From Streptomyces akebiae (GTDB taxonomy: Bacteria > Actinomycetota > Actinomycetes > Streptomycetales > Streptomycetaceae): a stretch of 64,000 bases of DNA. Under the pieces are notes generated by a model, which ran no database searches, was not told the DNA's origin, and worked only from the letters and a program-made list of their open reading frames with translations. A program made the translations under genes and the position numbers. Location: the NCBI RefSeq assembly GCF_019599145.1, contig NZ_CP080647.1, positions 3,348,001 to 3,412,000 on the forward strand. Direction: 5' to 3'. Positions 10,388-19,160 of the stretch are shown here, one piece after another (the first letter of the stretch is position 1; the number at the start of each line of letters is the position of its first letter).

Positions 10388-11652
10388 GCGCCGGGAGGAC
10401 CGGGCGGAAACGGTTCGGCCTGCCCCGGTGGACCTCCTCGCTCACCTGGAAGGCGCTGGCCTTCATCACGGTCATGTGCTGTGGGCTGGCCGCGCTGCTG
10501 GGCGCCCTGGTGCATGTCTCCGTCACCAACCGGACCGTGAGCGACGCCCGCTCCCGGGCCCTGGTCCGGCTCGACGAGGCCGCACGGGCGTACGAGGCCG
10601 GGAACCGGCTCCCGCCCGATTCCGGGATCGACCCGCGAGGCCTGCCGGGTGATCTCCGGGAGCTGGCGGTGAGCGGGCGACGCGGCACGATGGTCGGGGT
10701 CGTCTCCGGGGTCCCCTCGATGTGGGCCGCCGCCCCCGCCGACGGCCGCGCCCTCGCCGTGCAGATCGACTACGCCCAGAGTGCGGCCACCATCGAGAAC
10801 CTCGACCGGGCCATCCTGGGCTCCTCGGCGCTGGCGATCGGGGTGACCCTGATCTTCGGCGCGCTGGGCGTCAGGGGGGTGACCCGGCGGCTGCGCACGA
10901 CCTCCCAGGTGGCCCGGCGGATCAGCGCGGGCGACCTGGACGCGCGGGTCGGCGACCCCCGCACGACGGACCCGGCGCGCTACCGCGACGAGGTGGCCGC
11001 GGTGGCCGCCGCGCTCGACACCATGGCGTCCACGCTGCAGCGGAAGCTGATCGGCGAGCAGCGGTTCACGGCGGACGTCGCGCACGAGCTGCGGACGCCG
11101 TTGACCGGGCTGCACGCGGCGGCCGAGCTGCTGCCGGCGGGGCGGCCGACGGAGCTGGTGCGGAACCGGGTCGCCGCGTTGCGGACGCTGACCGAGGATC
11201 TGCTGGAGATCTCCCGCCTGGACGCGGGGAGCGAGCGGCTGGAACTGGACGCGATCCGGCTCGGGCAGCTGGCGGAGCGGGTGGCCGCGCACGCGAGCGG
11301 CGACACCGAGGTGCGGGTCGTGCGGGACGCCTCGGTGGAGACGGATCGGCGGCGGCTGGAGCGGGTGGTGGGGAACCTGGTGGCCAACGCCCACAGACAC
11401 GGGGCACCCCCGGTGGTGTTGACCGTGGAGGGGGCGGAGGTGAGCGTGCGGGATCACGGGAACGGGTTCCCGGACTACCTGGTGACCGAGGGGCCGCAGA
11501 GGTTCCGTACGGAAGGGGCCGGCAAGGGGCACGGGCTGGGGCTGACCATCGCCGTGGGGCAGGCGGAGGTGTTGGGGGCGCGGTTGGAGTTCGCGAACGC
11601 TCCGCAGGGGGGCGCTCTGGCCGTGCTGCGACTGCCGGCCGGTACGGACTGA
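10384..11652 (+). CDS. Sensor histidine kinase without adjacent response regulator
   Basis: A 422-aa membrane kinase. There are two membrane segments (about 22-46 and 143-165) around an extracytoplasmic domain of about 95 residues, then a HAMP domain. The H-box has the phospho-acceptor His234 in D-V-A-H-E-L-R-T-P-L, the N-box reads G-N-L-V-A-N-A-H-R-H-G, and the G-boxes are D-H-G-N-G-F and G-H-G-L-G-L. The GTG start at 10384 overlaps the lipoprotein stop. No response regulator lies on either side, so it is orphan by position. The overall layout resembles CseC-like kinases, but identity is not claimed. Confidence 0.9.
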   Translation: MSAGRTGRKRFGLPRWTSSLTWKALAFITVMCCGLAALLGALVHVSVTNRTVSDARSRALVRLDEAARAYEAGNRLPPDSGIDPRGLPGDLRELAVSGRRGTMVGVVSGVPSMWAAAPADGRALAVQIDYAQSAATIENLDRAILGSSALAIGVTLIFGALGVRGVTRRLRTTSQVARRISAGDLDARVGDPRTTDPARYRDEVAAVAAALDTMASTLQRKLIGEQRFTADVAHELRTPLTGLHAAAELLPAGRPTELVRNRVAALRTLTEDLLEISRLDAGSERLELDAIRLGQLAERVAAHASGDTEVRVVRDASVETDRRRLERVVGNLVANAHRHGAPPVVLTVEGAEVSVRDHGNGFPDYLVTEGPQRFRTEGAGKGHGLGLTIAVGQAEVLGARLEFANAPQGGALAVLRLPAGTD

Positions 11653-11812
11653 TCGCGCCCACGCGGCGCAGCCGTACAGCGGACACCGGCCCGTGCCCCC
11701 CCCTTGCAGGGGCGCTGCCCTGATGGCCCATTGAGAAAGGCGCTCTCTCCCCCCTCCTCCTAACGTGGCGAATGGTCACCCTCGCCCCCTTTTTTTCCTG
11801 GAGGAGCATCAG

Positions 11813-12172
11813 ATGTCCCTGCGGATTCTGCTCATGCGGTTCGGCATAGCCGCTGCCGGTGGCGCCCTTCTGGCGTTCGCGGCCACGACTCCCGCCGCCG
11901 GTGTCGAACAGGAGGACCCCCGAAAGAGCGAGCAGCTCGTCGACGGCGAGGTCGTCGCCCGCACCGGCCTCGTGCTGCGCAGCGCGCCGACCCGCGGAGG
12001 TTCGGTCATCCGGGTCGCGCACCACGGCGAGATCGTCAAGATCTACTGCCGGGCCGAGGGCCAGAGCGCCGACGGCAACCGGCAGTGGTACCTGCTCGTC
12101 GACGGCTCCTGGGCCTGGGGCTCGGCCCGCTACATCGCCCCCTTCAAGACGCCACGCTGGTGCGACGCCTGA
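11813..12172 (+). CDS. Secreted SH3-domain protein
   Basis: A 119-aa protein with a signal peptide (R-F-G-I-A-A-A-G-G-A-L-L-A-F-A-A-T-T-P-A-A-G) and one bacterial SH3-like domain (V-L-R-S-A-P-T-R-G-G-S-V-I-R-V, W-Y-L-L-V-D-G-S-W-A-W-G-S-A-R-Y-I). Two cysteines (K-I-Y-C and W-C-D-A) could form a disulfide outside the cell. The ATG at 11813 follows TGGAGGAG. SH3b domains usually bind cell-wall peptides, and with no catalytic domain a wall-binding or inhibitor role is only inferred. The leader before it carries a run of seven or eight T at about 11790. Confidence 0.8.
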   Translation: MSLRILLMRFGIAAAGGALLAFAATTPAAGVEQEDPRKSEQLVDGEVVARTGLVLRSAPTRGGSVIRVAHHGEIVKIYCRAEGQSADGNRQWYLLVDGSWAWGSARYIAPFKTPRWCDA

Positions 12173-12215
12173 GCGACAAGACACACAAGGCATTCCATTT
12201 GGGTAAGTTCCGGGC

Positions 12216-13661
12216 ATGACCACCAAGGCCGGAACGACCCTGGCGGTGGATCCCTCGGATCCGTCCCCGCCGCCCGCCGTACGCCTGCTCCGGCGCCGAG
12301 GCGTCGAGTTCACCCTCACCGTCGTGGCCGTCCTGCTCTCCGTGTACGGCTATTGCGCTGTCGGTCTTGCCAAGAACGGCACCGTCCCGCCCGGCGCCGC
12401 CGACTACGGCGCCGGGCTCGGCGTGCTCGCGCTGCTGGCCCATCTGGTGGTCCGGCTGCGGGCGCCGTACGCCGATCCGCTGCTGCTGCCGATCGCGGTA
12501 CTCCTCAACGGCCTGGGTCTGGTGCTGATCCACCGGCTCGACCTGGAGACCCCGGCCGACCAGGCGGCGCCCGCGCAGCTGAACTGGTCGACGCTCGGGG
12601 TGGCGCTGTTCATCACGGTGGTGGCGCTGCTGCGCGACCACCGGGTGCTCCAGCGGTACGCGTACGTCTCGGTGGTGGCCGCGCTCGCGCTGCTGGCGCT
12701 GCCGATCCTCTTCCCGCCGGTCAACGGGGCCCGGATCTGGGTGCGGATCGCCGGGTTCTCCATCCAGCCGGGCGAGTTCGCGAAGGTGCTGCTCGCGCTG
12801 TTCTTCGCCAGCTATCTCGCGGCGAACCGCAACGCGCTGGCGTACGCCGGACGTCAGATCTGGCGGTTCAGACGCCTTCAACTGCCCACCGGGCGGGTCC
12901 TCGGCCCGATCGTCACCATCTGGCTGCTGAGCGTCGGCGTCCTGGTCCTGGAGCGGGACCTGGGCACCTCCCTGCTGTTCTTCGGCCTGTTCGTGATCAT
13001 GCTGTACATCGCCACGGGCCGCACCGGCTGGATCGCGGTGGGACTGCTGCTGGCGTGCGTGGGCGCGGGCGCCGTCGGCTGGCTCGAACCGCACGTCCAC
13101 AGCCGCGTCGAGGACTGGCTGCATCCGTTCGCGTCGATCGAGGCGGGGCAGGGCGCCAACCAACTCGCCCAGTCCCTCTTCGCGTTCGCCGCCGGCGGGC
13201 TGCTCGGCACCGGGCTCGGCCTCGGCCACTCGACCCTGATCGGCTTCGCCGCCAAGTCCGACTTCATCCTGGCCACCGCGGGCGAGGAGCTGGGCCTCGC
13301 CGGACTGTCCGCGATCTTCCTGCTCTACGCCCTGCTGGTGGAGCGCGGCTACCGGGCCGGCCTCGCCCTGCGCGACCCCTTCGGCCGTCTCCTCGCCACC
13401 GGCCTCGCCTCGATCATCGCCCTCCAGGTCTTCGTCATCGCCGGCGGTGTCACCGGCCTCATCCCGCTCACCGGCATGGCGATGCCCTTCCTCGCCCAGG
13501 GCGGCTCCTCCGTCGTCACCAACTGGGTCATCGTGGCGCTGCTGATGCGGCTCAGCGACTCCTCCCGGAGGCAGTACGCCCCCGGGCCGCCGCCGACGGG
13601 CGCGCACCAGGGCACGGAGCACCAAGGCCGGGGCGAGGTCCGGGAGGGCCGGGGCGCATGA
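12216..13661 (+). CDS. FtsW/RodA/SpoVE-family peptidoglycan glycosyltransferase
   Basis: A 481-aa SEDS protein with about twelve hydrophobic segments and the family hallmarks Q-P-G-E-F-A-K-V, E-R-D-L-G-T-S, N-Q-L-A-Q-S-L-F-A-F-A-A-G-G, E-E-L-G-L-A-G and P-L-T-G-M-A-M-P-F-L-A-Q-G-G-S-S. SEDS proteins polymerise lipid II in the membrane and work with a class B penicillin-binding protein. The next gene overlaps by 4 nt (ATGA) and encodes such a partner. The pair sits outside the division and mre clusters, so it is probably one of the extra RodA/PBP pairs of Streptomyces. Confidence 0.93.
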   Translation: MTTKAGTTLAVDPSDPSPPPAVRLLRRRGVEFTLTVVAVLLSVYGYCAVGLAKNGTVPPGAADYGAGLGVLALLAHLVVRLRAPYADPLLLPIAVLLNGLGLVLIHRLDLETPADQAAPAQLNWSTLGVALFITVVALLRDHRVLQRYAYVSVVAALALLALPILFPPVNGARIWVRIAGFSIQPGEFAKVLLALFFASYLAANRNALAYAGRQIWRFRRLQLPTGRVLGPIVTIWLLSVGVLVLERDLGTSLLFFGLFVIMLYIATGRTGWIAVGLLLACVGAGAVGWLEPHVHSRVEDWLHPFASIEAGQGANQLAQSLFAFAAGGLLGTGLGLGHSTLIGFAAKSDFILATAGEELGLAGLSAIFLLYALLVERGYRAGLALRDPFGRLLATGLASIIALQVFVIAGGVTGLIPLTGMAMPFLAQGGSSVVTNWVIVALLMRLSDSSRRQYAPGPPPTGAHQGTEHQGRGEVREGRGA

Positions 13662-15121
13662 CCAGGTACATCCGCCGGGCCGCCGCCCTGTGCGCCCTGC
13701 TGCTGTTGGCCCTTCTCGTCAACGCCACCCGCGTCCAGGTCCTCCAGTCCCGGGCCTACGACGACAATCCCGCCAACCGCCGCCCGGAGATCGCCCGTTG
13801 GGGCCAGCCGCGCGGGGACATGGTGGTCGGGGGGCGCCCGGTCACCGGCTCGAAGGACACCGGGGAGCAGCTCCGCTACGAACGGACCTACCGCGACGGC
13901 CCGTTGTACGCACCGGTCACGGGCTTCGCCTCGCAGGTGTACGGGACGACGTTCCTGGAGCACGCGGAGGACTCCGTCCTCGACGGCAGCGACCCGCTGC
14001 TGTCCTTCCTCCCGCTGTGGAACGACATCACCCGTGACCAGAACGCCGGCGGCGCGGTCGTCACCACGATCCAGGAGGCGGCCCAGCGCGCGGCGTACCG
14101 GGGCCTCGGCACCCGCCGGGGCGCGGTGGCCGCGCTCGAACCGGCCACCGGACGCGTTCTGGCACTGGTCTCCCGGCCGTCGTACGACCCCTCCGTGCTC
14201 TCCGGCAACGGCCCCGAGGCGGCCGAGGCGTGGGCGCGGCTGAACGGGGACGCGAGCAGGCCGATGCTCAACCGGGCGGTGCGGCAGACCTATCCGCCGG
14301 GCTCGACCTTCAAGGTGGTGACGGCGGCCGCCGCACTGGACACCGGGGTGGTCACGGACCTCGACGCCCCGACCCGCTCCCCCGACCCTTACACCCTGCC
14401 GGGCACCACGACCTCCCTCGCCAACGAGGTCGAGGGCTGCGAGAACGCCTCGCTGCGCTATGCCTTCGAGTGGTCCTGCAACACGGTCTTCGCGAAGCTG
14501 GGCGTGGACGTCGGCCTCCGCGCCATGACGGACACCGCCCGCGCCTTCGGCTTCAACGACTCCGGCCTGCGGATCCCCTTCTCGGTCGCCCCCAGCAGCT
14601 TCGACACCGAGATGGACCGGGCCCAACTCGCCCTCTCCTCCATCGGCCAGTACGACACCCGGGCCACGCCCCTGCAGATGGCGCTCGTCACGGCGGCCGT
14701 CGCCAACGGGGGCTCGGTGCGGTCGCCGTACCTGGTCGAACGCACCACGACGGCGAGCGGCCGCACGGTCGCCGGCTCGGGGACGCACCCCCTGCGCCAG
14801 GCCATGGAGCCCACCACCGCGCGGCGCCTGCGCGATCTCATGCGCGGCGTCGTCGAGGACGGCACCGGCGCCAACGCCGCCCTCCGCCGCGCCACCGTCG
14901 GCGGCAAGACCGGCACCGCCCAGCACGGCATCGGCAACTCCGGCACGCCCTTCGCCTGGTTCATCGGCTGGGCCCAGTCCGACGACGCGATCGAACCGCA
15001 GGTGGCCGTGGCGGTGGTGGTGGAGGACGCGGAGGCGGTACGGGGCGACATCAGCGGGGGCGGGGACGCGGCACCGATCGCGAGGGAGGTGATGCGGGCG
15101 GTGCTGAGGGCCTCCGGCTGA
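13658..15121 (+). CDS. Penicillin-binding transpeptidase, partner of the SEDS protein
   Basis: A 487-aa protein with an N-terminal membrane anchor (residues about 6-23) and a transpeptidase domain carrying all three catalytic motifs: S-T-F-K with nucleophile Ser216, S-C-N at 273-275 and K-T-G at 417-419. It cross-links peptidoglycan on the outer face of the membrane. The ATG at 13658 lies within the stop of the upstream gene, which supports coupled synthesis with its glycosyltransferase. It is shorter than typical PBP2 or FtsI (600 residues or more) because the N-terminal pedestal is reduced, as in PBPA-like actinobacterial proteins. Confidence 0.93.
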   Translation: MTRYIRRAAALCALLLLALLVNATRVQVLQSRAYDDNPANRRPEIARWGQPRGDMVVGGRPVTGSKDTGEQLRYERTYRDGPLYAPVTGFASQVYGTTFLEHAEDSVLDGSDPLLSFLPLWNDITRDQNAGGAVVTTIQEAAQRAAYRGLGTRRGAVAALEPATGRVLALVSRPSYDPSVLSGNGPEAAEAWARLNGDASRPMLNRAVRQTYPPGSTFKVVTAAAALDTGVVTDLDAPTRSPDPYTLPGTTTSLANEVEGCENASLRYAFEWSCNTVFAKLGVDVGLRAMTDTARAFGFNDSGLRIPFSVAPSSFDTEMDRAQLALSSIGQYDTRATPLQMALVTAAVANGGSVRSPYLVERTTTASGRTVAGSGTHPLRQAMEPTTARRLRDLMRGVVEDGTGANAALRRATVGGKTGTAQHGIGNSGTPFAWFIGWAQSDDAIEPQVAVAVVVEDAEAVRGDISGGGDAAPIAREVMRAVLRASG

Positions 15122-15258
15122 GGGCGGCGCCCCGTCGGGGGTACGGGCAACTGAGCCGGCGGCTCAACCGGCGTGCGCCGTACCGACCATGCCCGACCAT
15201 GCCCACCATCTGAGATAAGCGATGTGGTCCCGTCCCCGGCCCGACCTATCGTGCGCCC

Positions 15259-15789
15259 ATGACGACCGCCACGCACGAACTCGCCCAGGTCAACATCGCC
15301 CGCCTCAAAGCCCCCTTGGACTCTCCCCTGTTGAAGGACTTCGTCGACGCCCTCGACCCGGTGAACGCGGTCGCGGACCGTTCCCCCGGCTTCGTCTGGC
15401 GCCTGCAGAGCGACTCCGGCAACGCGACGGACATCCCCGTCCTCGGCGACGAATGGCTGATCATCAACATGTCGGTGTGGCGGGACACCGACGCCCTGAC
15501 CTCCTTCATGTACCAGGGGCAGCACCGGGAGTTGCTGTCCCGCAGGCGGGAGTGGTTCGAGCGCCTGAGCGAGGCGGTGACCGCCCTGTGGTGGGTCCCG
15601 GTCGGTCACCGGCCCACCGTGGCCGAGGCGGAGGAACGGATCCTCCACCTGCGCGCCCACGGCCCGACCCCGTACGCCTTCACGTTGCGCACATCGTTCC
15701 CGGCGGGACCGGCCGGACCGGCCGGACCCGCGGAGCTCGTCGCGGAGCCGACGCCGAAGCCCGTCGCGCCGGACGCGGCCCTCAGCTGA
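15259..15789 (+). CDS. DUF3291 family protein
   Basis: A 176-aa protein that opens with L-A-Q-V-N-I-A-R-L-K-A-P and contains the W-R-D-T-D-A-L-T-S-F-M-Y and W-W-V-P-V-G-H-x-P-T-V-A-E-A-E-E-R motifs of the DUF3291 family, which has an antibiotic-monooxygenase-like dimeric alpha/beta barrel. The C-terminus is Pro/Ala/Gly-rich. No function is established. Its stop overlaps the 3' end of the convergent membrane protein by 8 nt. Confidence 0.8.
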   Translation: MTTATHELAQVNIARLKAPLDSPLLKDFVDALDPVNAVADRSPGFVWRLQSDSGNATDIPVLGDEWLIINMSVWRDTDALTSFMYQGQHRELLSRRREWFERLSEAVTALWWVPVGHRPTVAEAEERILHLRAHGPTPYAFTLRTSFPAGPAGPAGPAELVAEPTPKPVAPDAALS

Positions 15790-16618
15790 TCGGCTGCCGG
15801 AGTTCGGAGCGGACCTGAAGGGTGCGCTCCGCGAAGGCCTCCACGTCCACCTCCGAGGCGTCCCGGCCGACGCTCTCCACGCTCAGCTCGGCGACGGACG
15901 CGCCGGTGTTGCCGTCGGCCCAGGCGCACATCGGGTACGTGATCTCGCTGCCCGCCTGGTCCTGGGTGACGACCTGGCAGCTGATGGTGAGGTCGGAGTC
16001 GCCCGGGGTGTAGTCCTCGGGCGGCACGACCACCGTGATGCTGCTGACCCCGGCCGCGCCCTTCAGCATGTTGTCGCGGGCGGCGTCGGTGTTCTTGAAC
16101 CGGCCGTACATGCCCGAGACGATCAGGGCACCCTCGGCCCCGTCCGCCCGGGGTGCGTACTGCGCGACGGCGGCCGTGACGTCACGGGCGTCCCAGGCGC
16201 CCTCCGCCTCGTCCTCCACCTGCCGCCCCGTGCTGTCGGAGAGGTCCTGGGCCAGCTTGTACTCACCGTCGAGGACGGTCTCGGGCAGGGCCAGCTTGTA
16301 CTCGGCCTCCGGGAATCCGCTGGTGCTCTGCGTCCCTACGACCCACAGGCCCACGGCCCCGAGCACGACGAGCCCGACGACCCCGCCGACGAGCCCGAGG
16401 ACGAGCCCGACCCTGCTCTTCGGCGGCGGCGTGGGCTGCCGGCCGCCGGGGTGGGGCGCGCCGTACTGCTGTGGTTGCGGCGGGTACTGCTGCGGCACGT
16501 GCGGGTGCTGACCGTACGGCTGTGGCTGCGGTTGCGACGGGTACGGCTGCTGGCCGTACGGCCCCTGGTGCGGCGGCTGCTGGCCGTAGGGCTGCTGAGG
16601 CGATGGAGGCATGGACAC
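15782..16618 (-). CDS. Pro/Gln/Tyr-rich single-pass membrane protein
   Basis: A 278-aa protein. The first 65 residues are low-complexity P-Y-G-Q-Q-P-like repeats. One membrane helix (about 69-91) and a roughly 185-aa extracytoplasmic domain follow. Two cysteines (I-S-C and M-C-A-W) could pair. This layout is common in Streptomyces membrane proteins of unknown function, where the Pro-rich N-terminus is cytoplasmic. The GTG at 16618 or the ATG two codons later may be the start. No enzymatic motif is visible. Confidence 0.75.
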   Translation of the reverse strand: MSMPPSPQQPYGQQPPHQGPYGQQPYPSQPQPQPYGQHPHVPQQYPPQPQQYGAPHPGGRQPTPPPKSRVGLVLGLVGGVVGLVVLGAVGLWVVGTQSTSGFPEAEYKLALPETVLDGEYKLAQDLSDSTGRQVEDEAEGAWDARDVTAAVAQYAPRADGAEGALIVSGMYGRFKNTDAARDNMLKGAAGVSSITVVVPPEDYTPGDSDLTISCQVVTQDQAGSEITYPMCAWADGNTGASVAELSVESVGRDASEVDVEAFAERTLQVRSELRQPIS

Positions 16619-16736
16619 GCCAGCACGCTACTGCACAAGTCACGCACAAAGGATTGACGGCCTTGCTGACAAGTAGTCTCATAAGCGGTGACCGCTGGTA
16701 ACTCCCTGAACTCCCGTACGAGGAGCTGCGACAGCC

Positions 16737-17693
16737 ATGACTACGGTGACCTCGCTGGATTCGACGAACCCCGAGTCGGAGGCGGCGGTGCTGCGCGACG
16801 CGCTCGGGCTCCTCAAGGACCGGGAACAGGTGGCCGAGCGGCTGCTCGTCTCCTCCGCGAAGCACTCCTTCGACCCGGACAAGGAACTGGACTGGGACGC
16901 CCCCTTCGAAGAGGGGAAGTGGTTCTGGCCGCCGGAGCTGGTGTCCCTGTACGGGACGCCGATGTGGCGGAAGATGTCGGAGGAGCAGCGCATCGCGCTG
17001 TCCCAGCACGAGGCCGCGGCACTGGCCTCCCTCGGCATCTGGTTCGAGATCATCCTCATGCAGCTGCTCGTCCGGCACATCTACGACCGGGCCGCGACCA
17101 GCGCGCACGTGCGTTACGCGCTCACCGAGATCGAGGACGAGTGCCGGCACTCGAAGATGTTCGCCCGGCTGATCAGCAAGGGCGGCACCCCGTACTACCC
17201 GGTGAGCCGGCTGCACCAGAACCTGGGCCGTGTCTTCAAGACGATCTCGACGACGCCGGGATCCTTCACCGCGACCCTGCTCGGCGAGGAGATCCTCGAC
17301 TGGATGCAGCGGCTGACCTTCCCCGACGAGCGGGTCCAACCGCTGATCCGGGGTGTCACCAGGATCCATGTCGTCGAGGAGGCCCGGCACGTGCGGTACG
17401 CCCGGGAGGAGCTGCGCCGTCAGATGGTGACGGCGCCCCGGCTGTCCCGGAGCTTCACCCGCGTCACGTCCGGCGAGTTCGCCCGCGTCTTCTCCGTCGC
17501 CTTCGTCAATCCCGAGGTCTACTCGAACGTCGGCCTCGACCAGCGGGCGGCCGTCGCCCAGGTGCGGGCCAGTGGGCACCGTCGCGAGATCATGCAGACC
17601 GGCGCGAAGCGGTTGACGGACTTCCTGGACGACATCGGGGTGCTGCGGGGTGCGGGGCGGCGGATGTGGAGGTCGTCGGGGTTGTTGCCGTAG
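16737..17693 (+). CDS. AurF-like diiron oxygenase
   Basis: A 318-aa helical protein with carboxylate-bridged diiron ligands: Glu104 (W-F-E), E-C-R-H at 135-138, and H-V-V-E-E-A-R-H at 211-218 giving Glu215/His218 and probably His211. This arrangement is characteristic of the AurF/CmlI N-oxygenase family, which oxidises aryl amines. The length fits. No amine-producing or transferring genes flank it, so the substrate is unknown. A TetR regulator follows about 290 nt downstream on the same strand and may control it. Stand-alone AurF-like genes are common in actinomycetes, mostly without known function. Confidence 0.85.
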   Translation: MTTVTSLDSTNPESEAAVLRDALGLLKDREQVAERLLVSSAKHSFDPDKELDWDAPFEEGKWFWPPELVSLYGTPMWRKMSEEQRIALSQHEAAALASLGIWFEIILMQLLVRHIYDRAATSAHVRYALTEIEDECRHSKMFARLISKGGTPYYPVSRLHQNLGRVFKTISTTPGSFTATLLGEEILDWMQRLTFPDERVQPLIRGVTRIHVVEEARHVRYAREELRRQMVTAPRLSRSFTRVTSGEFARVFSVAFVNPEVYSNVGLDQRAAVAQVRASGHRREIMQTGAKRLTDFLDDIGVLRGAGRRMWRSSGLLP

Positions 17694-17762
17694 GCGCGTC
17701 AGGGGGTGAGGGTGCGTCGGGGTGCGTCGGCGTGCGTTGTCGGGTACGGGTGCGTGGGGCTT

Positions 17763-17885
17763 CTCGCGCAGTTCCCCGCGCCCCTGAAAGCCCAGGCCCT
17801 GCGGGCCTGAAGGACCACGGCCCTGCGGGCCCGAACAGCACGGGGCGCAGCCCCTGCTTTTCAGGGGCGCGGGGAACTGCGCGAG
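17763..17885. repeat. Large intergenic inverted repeat (dispersed Streptomyces element)
   Basis: Arms of 27 nt at 17763-17789 and 17859-17885 are perfect reverse complements. They contain the cores gcagttccccgcgcccctg and caggggcgcggggaactgc. The 69-nt loop holds smaller GC hairpins. Related copies lie at 19905, 38493 and 48249-48370, always between genes. The element could act as a bidirectional terminator for the oxygenase, but the length and repetition suggest a mobile or REP-like sequence. It fills most of the 287-nt gap before the TetR gene. Confidence 0.85.
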
Positions 17886-17980
17886 CAACCCCCACCGGAC
17901 CCGTACCCGACAACGCACCCCAACGCACCCTCGCCCCACCACACCCCCGGCCCGGCGGCGCAGCCCGTACGCTGCGAGGT

Positions 17981-18706
17981 ATGACGTCCGAGGCCCCCAC
18001 CCGCGCGTACCGTCGGCTCAGCGTCGAGGAGCGGCGCAGTCAGTTGCTGGACGCGGCCCTGGAGCTCTTCGCGCACCACGCGCCCGAGGACGTCTCCCTC
18101 GACGACGTGGCGGAGGCGGCCGGCGTCTCACGGCCCCTCGTCTACCGTTACTTCCCCGGCGGCAAGCAGCAGCTCTACGAGGCGGCCCTGCGCACGGCGG
18201 CGGAAGAGCTGGAGCACTGCTTCGACGAGCCCGCCGAGGGCCCCCTCACCAGCCGCCTGGCCCGCGCCCTCGACCGGTATCTGGACTTCGTGGACACGCA
18301 CGACACCGGCTTCAGCGCCCTCCTCCAGGGCGGCAGCGTCGTGGAGACCTCCCGGGCGACGGCCATCGTGGACGGGGTCCGGCGGGCCGCCGCCGACCAC
18401 ATCCTGCGCCACCTGGAGGCGGCCGAGCCGGGGCTCCGGCTGCGGATGACCGTCCGGATGTGGATCACCTCGGTGGAGGCCGCCTCCCTCATCTGGCTCG
18501 ACGAGGGGAAACAGCCGGACGTCGGCGAGCTGCGGGACTGGCTCGTCGAGCAGTTCGTCGCCTGTCTCACCGCCACCGCCGGCCGCGACCCGCAGACCGC
18601 CGCCGTCGTACGGCACGCCCTCACCGTGGAGACCCCCGACGGCGCCGTCGGGGCCCTGGCCCGCCGCATCCTGCCCGTGGTCGGTGACGCCGGCCACCTG
18701 CTGTGA
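17981..18706 (+). CDS. TetR/AcrR-family transcriptional regulator
   Basis: A 241-aa protein. An N-terminal helix-turn-helix lies at about residues 18-62 ([13 protein letters not shown], then [21 protein letters not shown]). A variable all-helical ligand domain follows. The ATG at 17981 is preceded by a weak GAGG. The ligand is unknown. The likely targets are itself and the upstream diiron oxygenase, judged by position only. Confidence 0.9.
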   Translation: MTSEAPTRAYRRLSVEERRSQLLDAALELFAHHAPEDVSLDDVAEAAGVSRPLVYRYFPGGKQQLYEAALRTAAEELEHCFDEPAEGPLTSRLARALDRYLDFVDTHDTGFSALLQGGSVVETSRATAIVDGVRRAAADHILRHLEAAEPGLRLRMTVRMWITSVEAASLIWLDEGKQPDVGELRDWLVEQFVACLTATAGRDPQTAAVVRHALTVETPDGAVGALARRILPVVGDAGHLL

Positions 18707-18716
18707 CACTGGTCCG

Positions 18717-19058
18717 GTGAAGAGCCAAGACACCCCCTTCGTGGGCGGCCCCCTCGACGGGCGCGTCCTGCCCGTGCTGCTCGGCATCACCGGGCACCCC
18801 CCGAAGACGTACCGGGTCCCGGTGCCCGACGCCGCCGGCGGCCCGCCGACGGTCCTCGTCTACCGCCGGGTCGACGCCGGACGGGGCGGCCTGCTGCACC
18901 AGCTGTGGAGGTACGAGTACGCCCCGGACGCGGACCCCCGGCGCCGCCTGAGGTGGCCCTGGTCCAAGCCGGACGCCCCGGCGGGTGCCGGCACCCCGGA
19001 CAGCGCGGACGGACAATCCGCCACGCCGCCCGCGCGGCCGCGCCCCACCGACGAGTGA
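18717..19058 (+). CDS. Small hypothetical protein
   Basis: A 113-aa protein starting at a GTG 10 nt after the TetR stop, so probably co-transcribed. A folded half contains [10 protein letters not shown] and Y-R-V-P-x-x-D-A-A-G-G (a pattern seen in small Streptomyces proteins of unknown function), V-Y-R-R-V-D and a Trp-rich region. It ends in a Pro/Ala/Ser tail. No function is recognised. Confidence 0.65.
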   Translation: MKSQDTPFVGGPLDGRVLPVLLGITGHPPKTYRVPVPDAAGGPPTVLVYRRVDAGRGGLLHQLWRYEYAPDADPRRRLRWPWSKPDAPAGAGTPDSADGQSATPPARPRPTDE

Positions 19059-19160
19059 CACCCCGGCACCGAACGGTCCACCCGGCGCGCGGCCGCCTCC
19101 CCCTCCCCCGATCCTGCCGGTGCGAGGTGGACGGCCCACCTGAGCACCGGAGGTGATGTC

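Noticed and set aside
11731..11766. TTGAGA and TAACGT before the SH3 gene as a promoter
   Set aside because: The 24-nt spacing is too long for the usual 16-18 nt.
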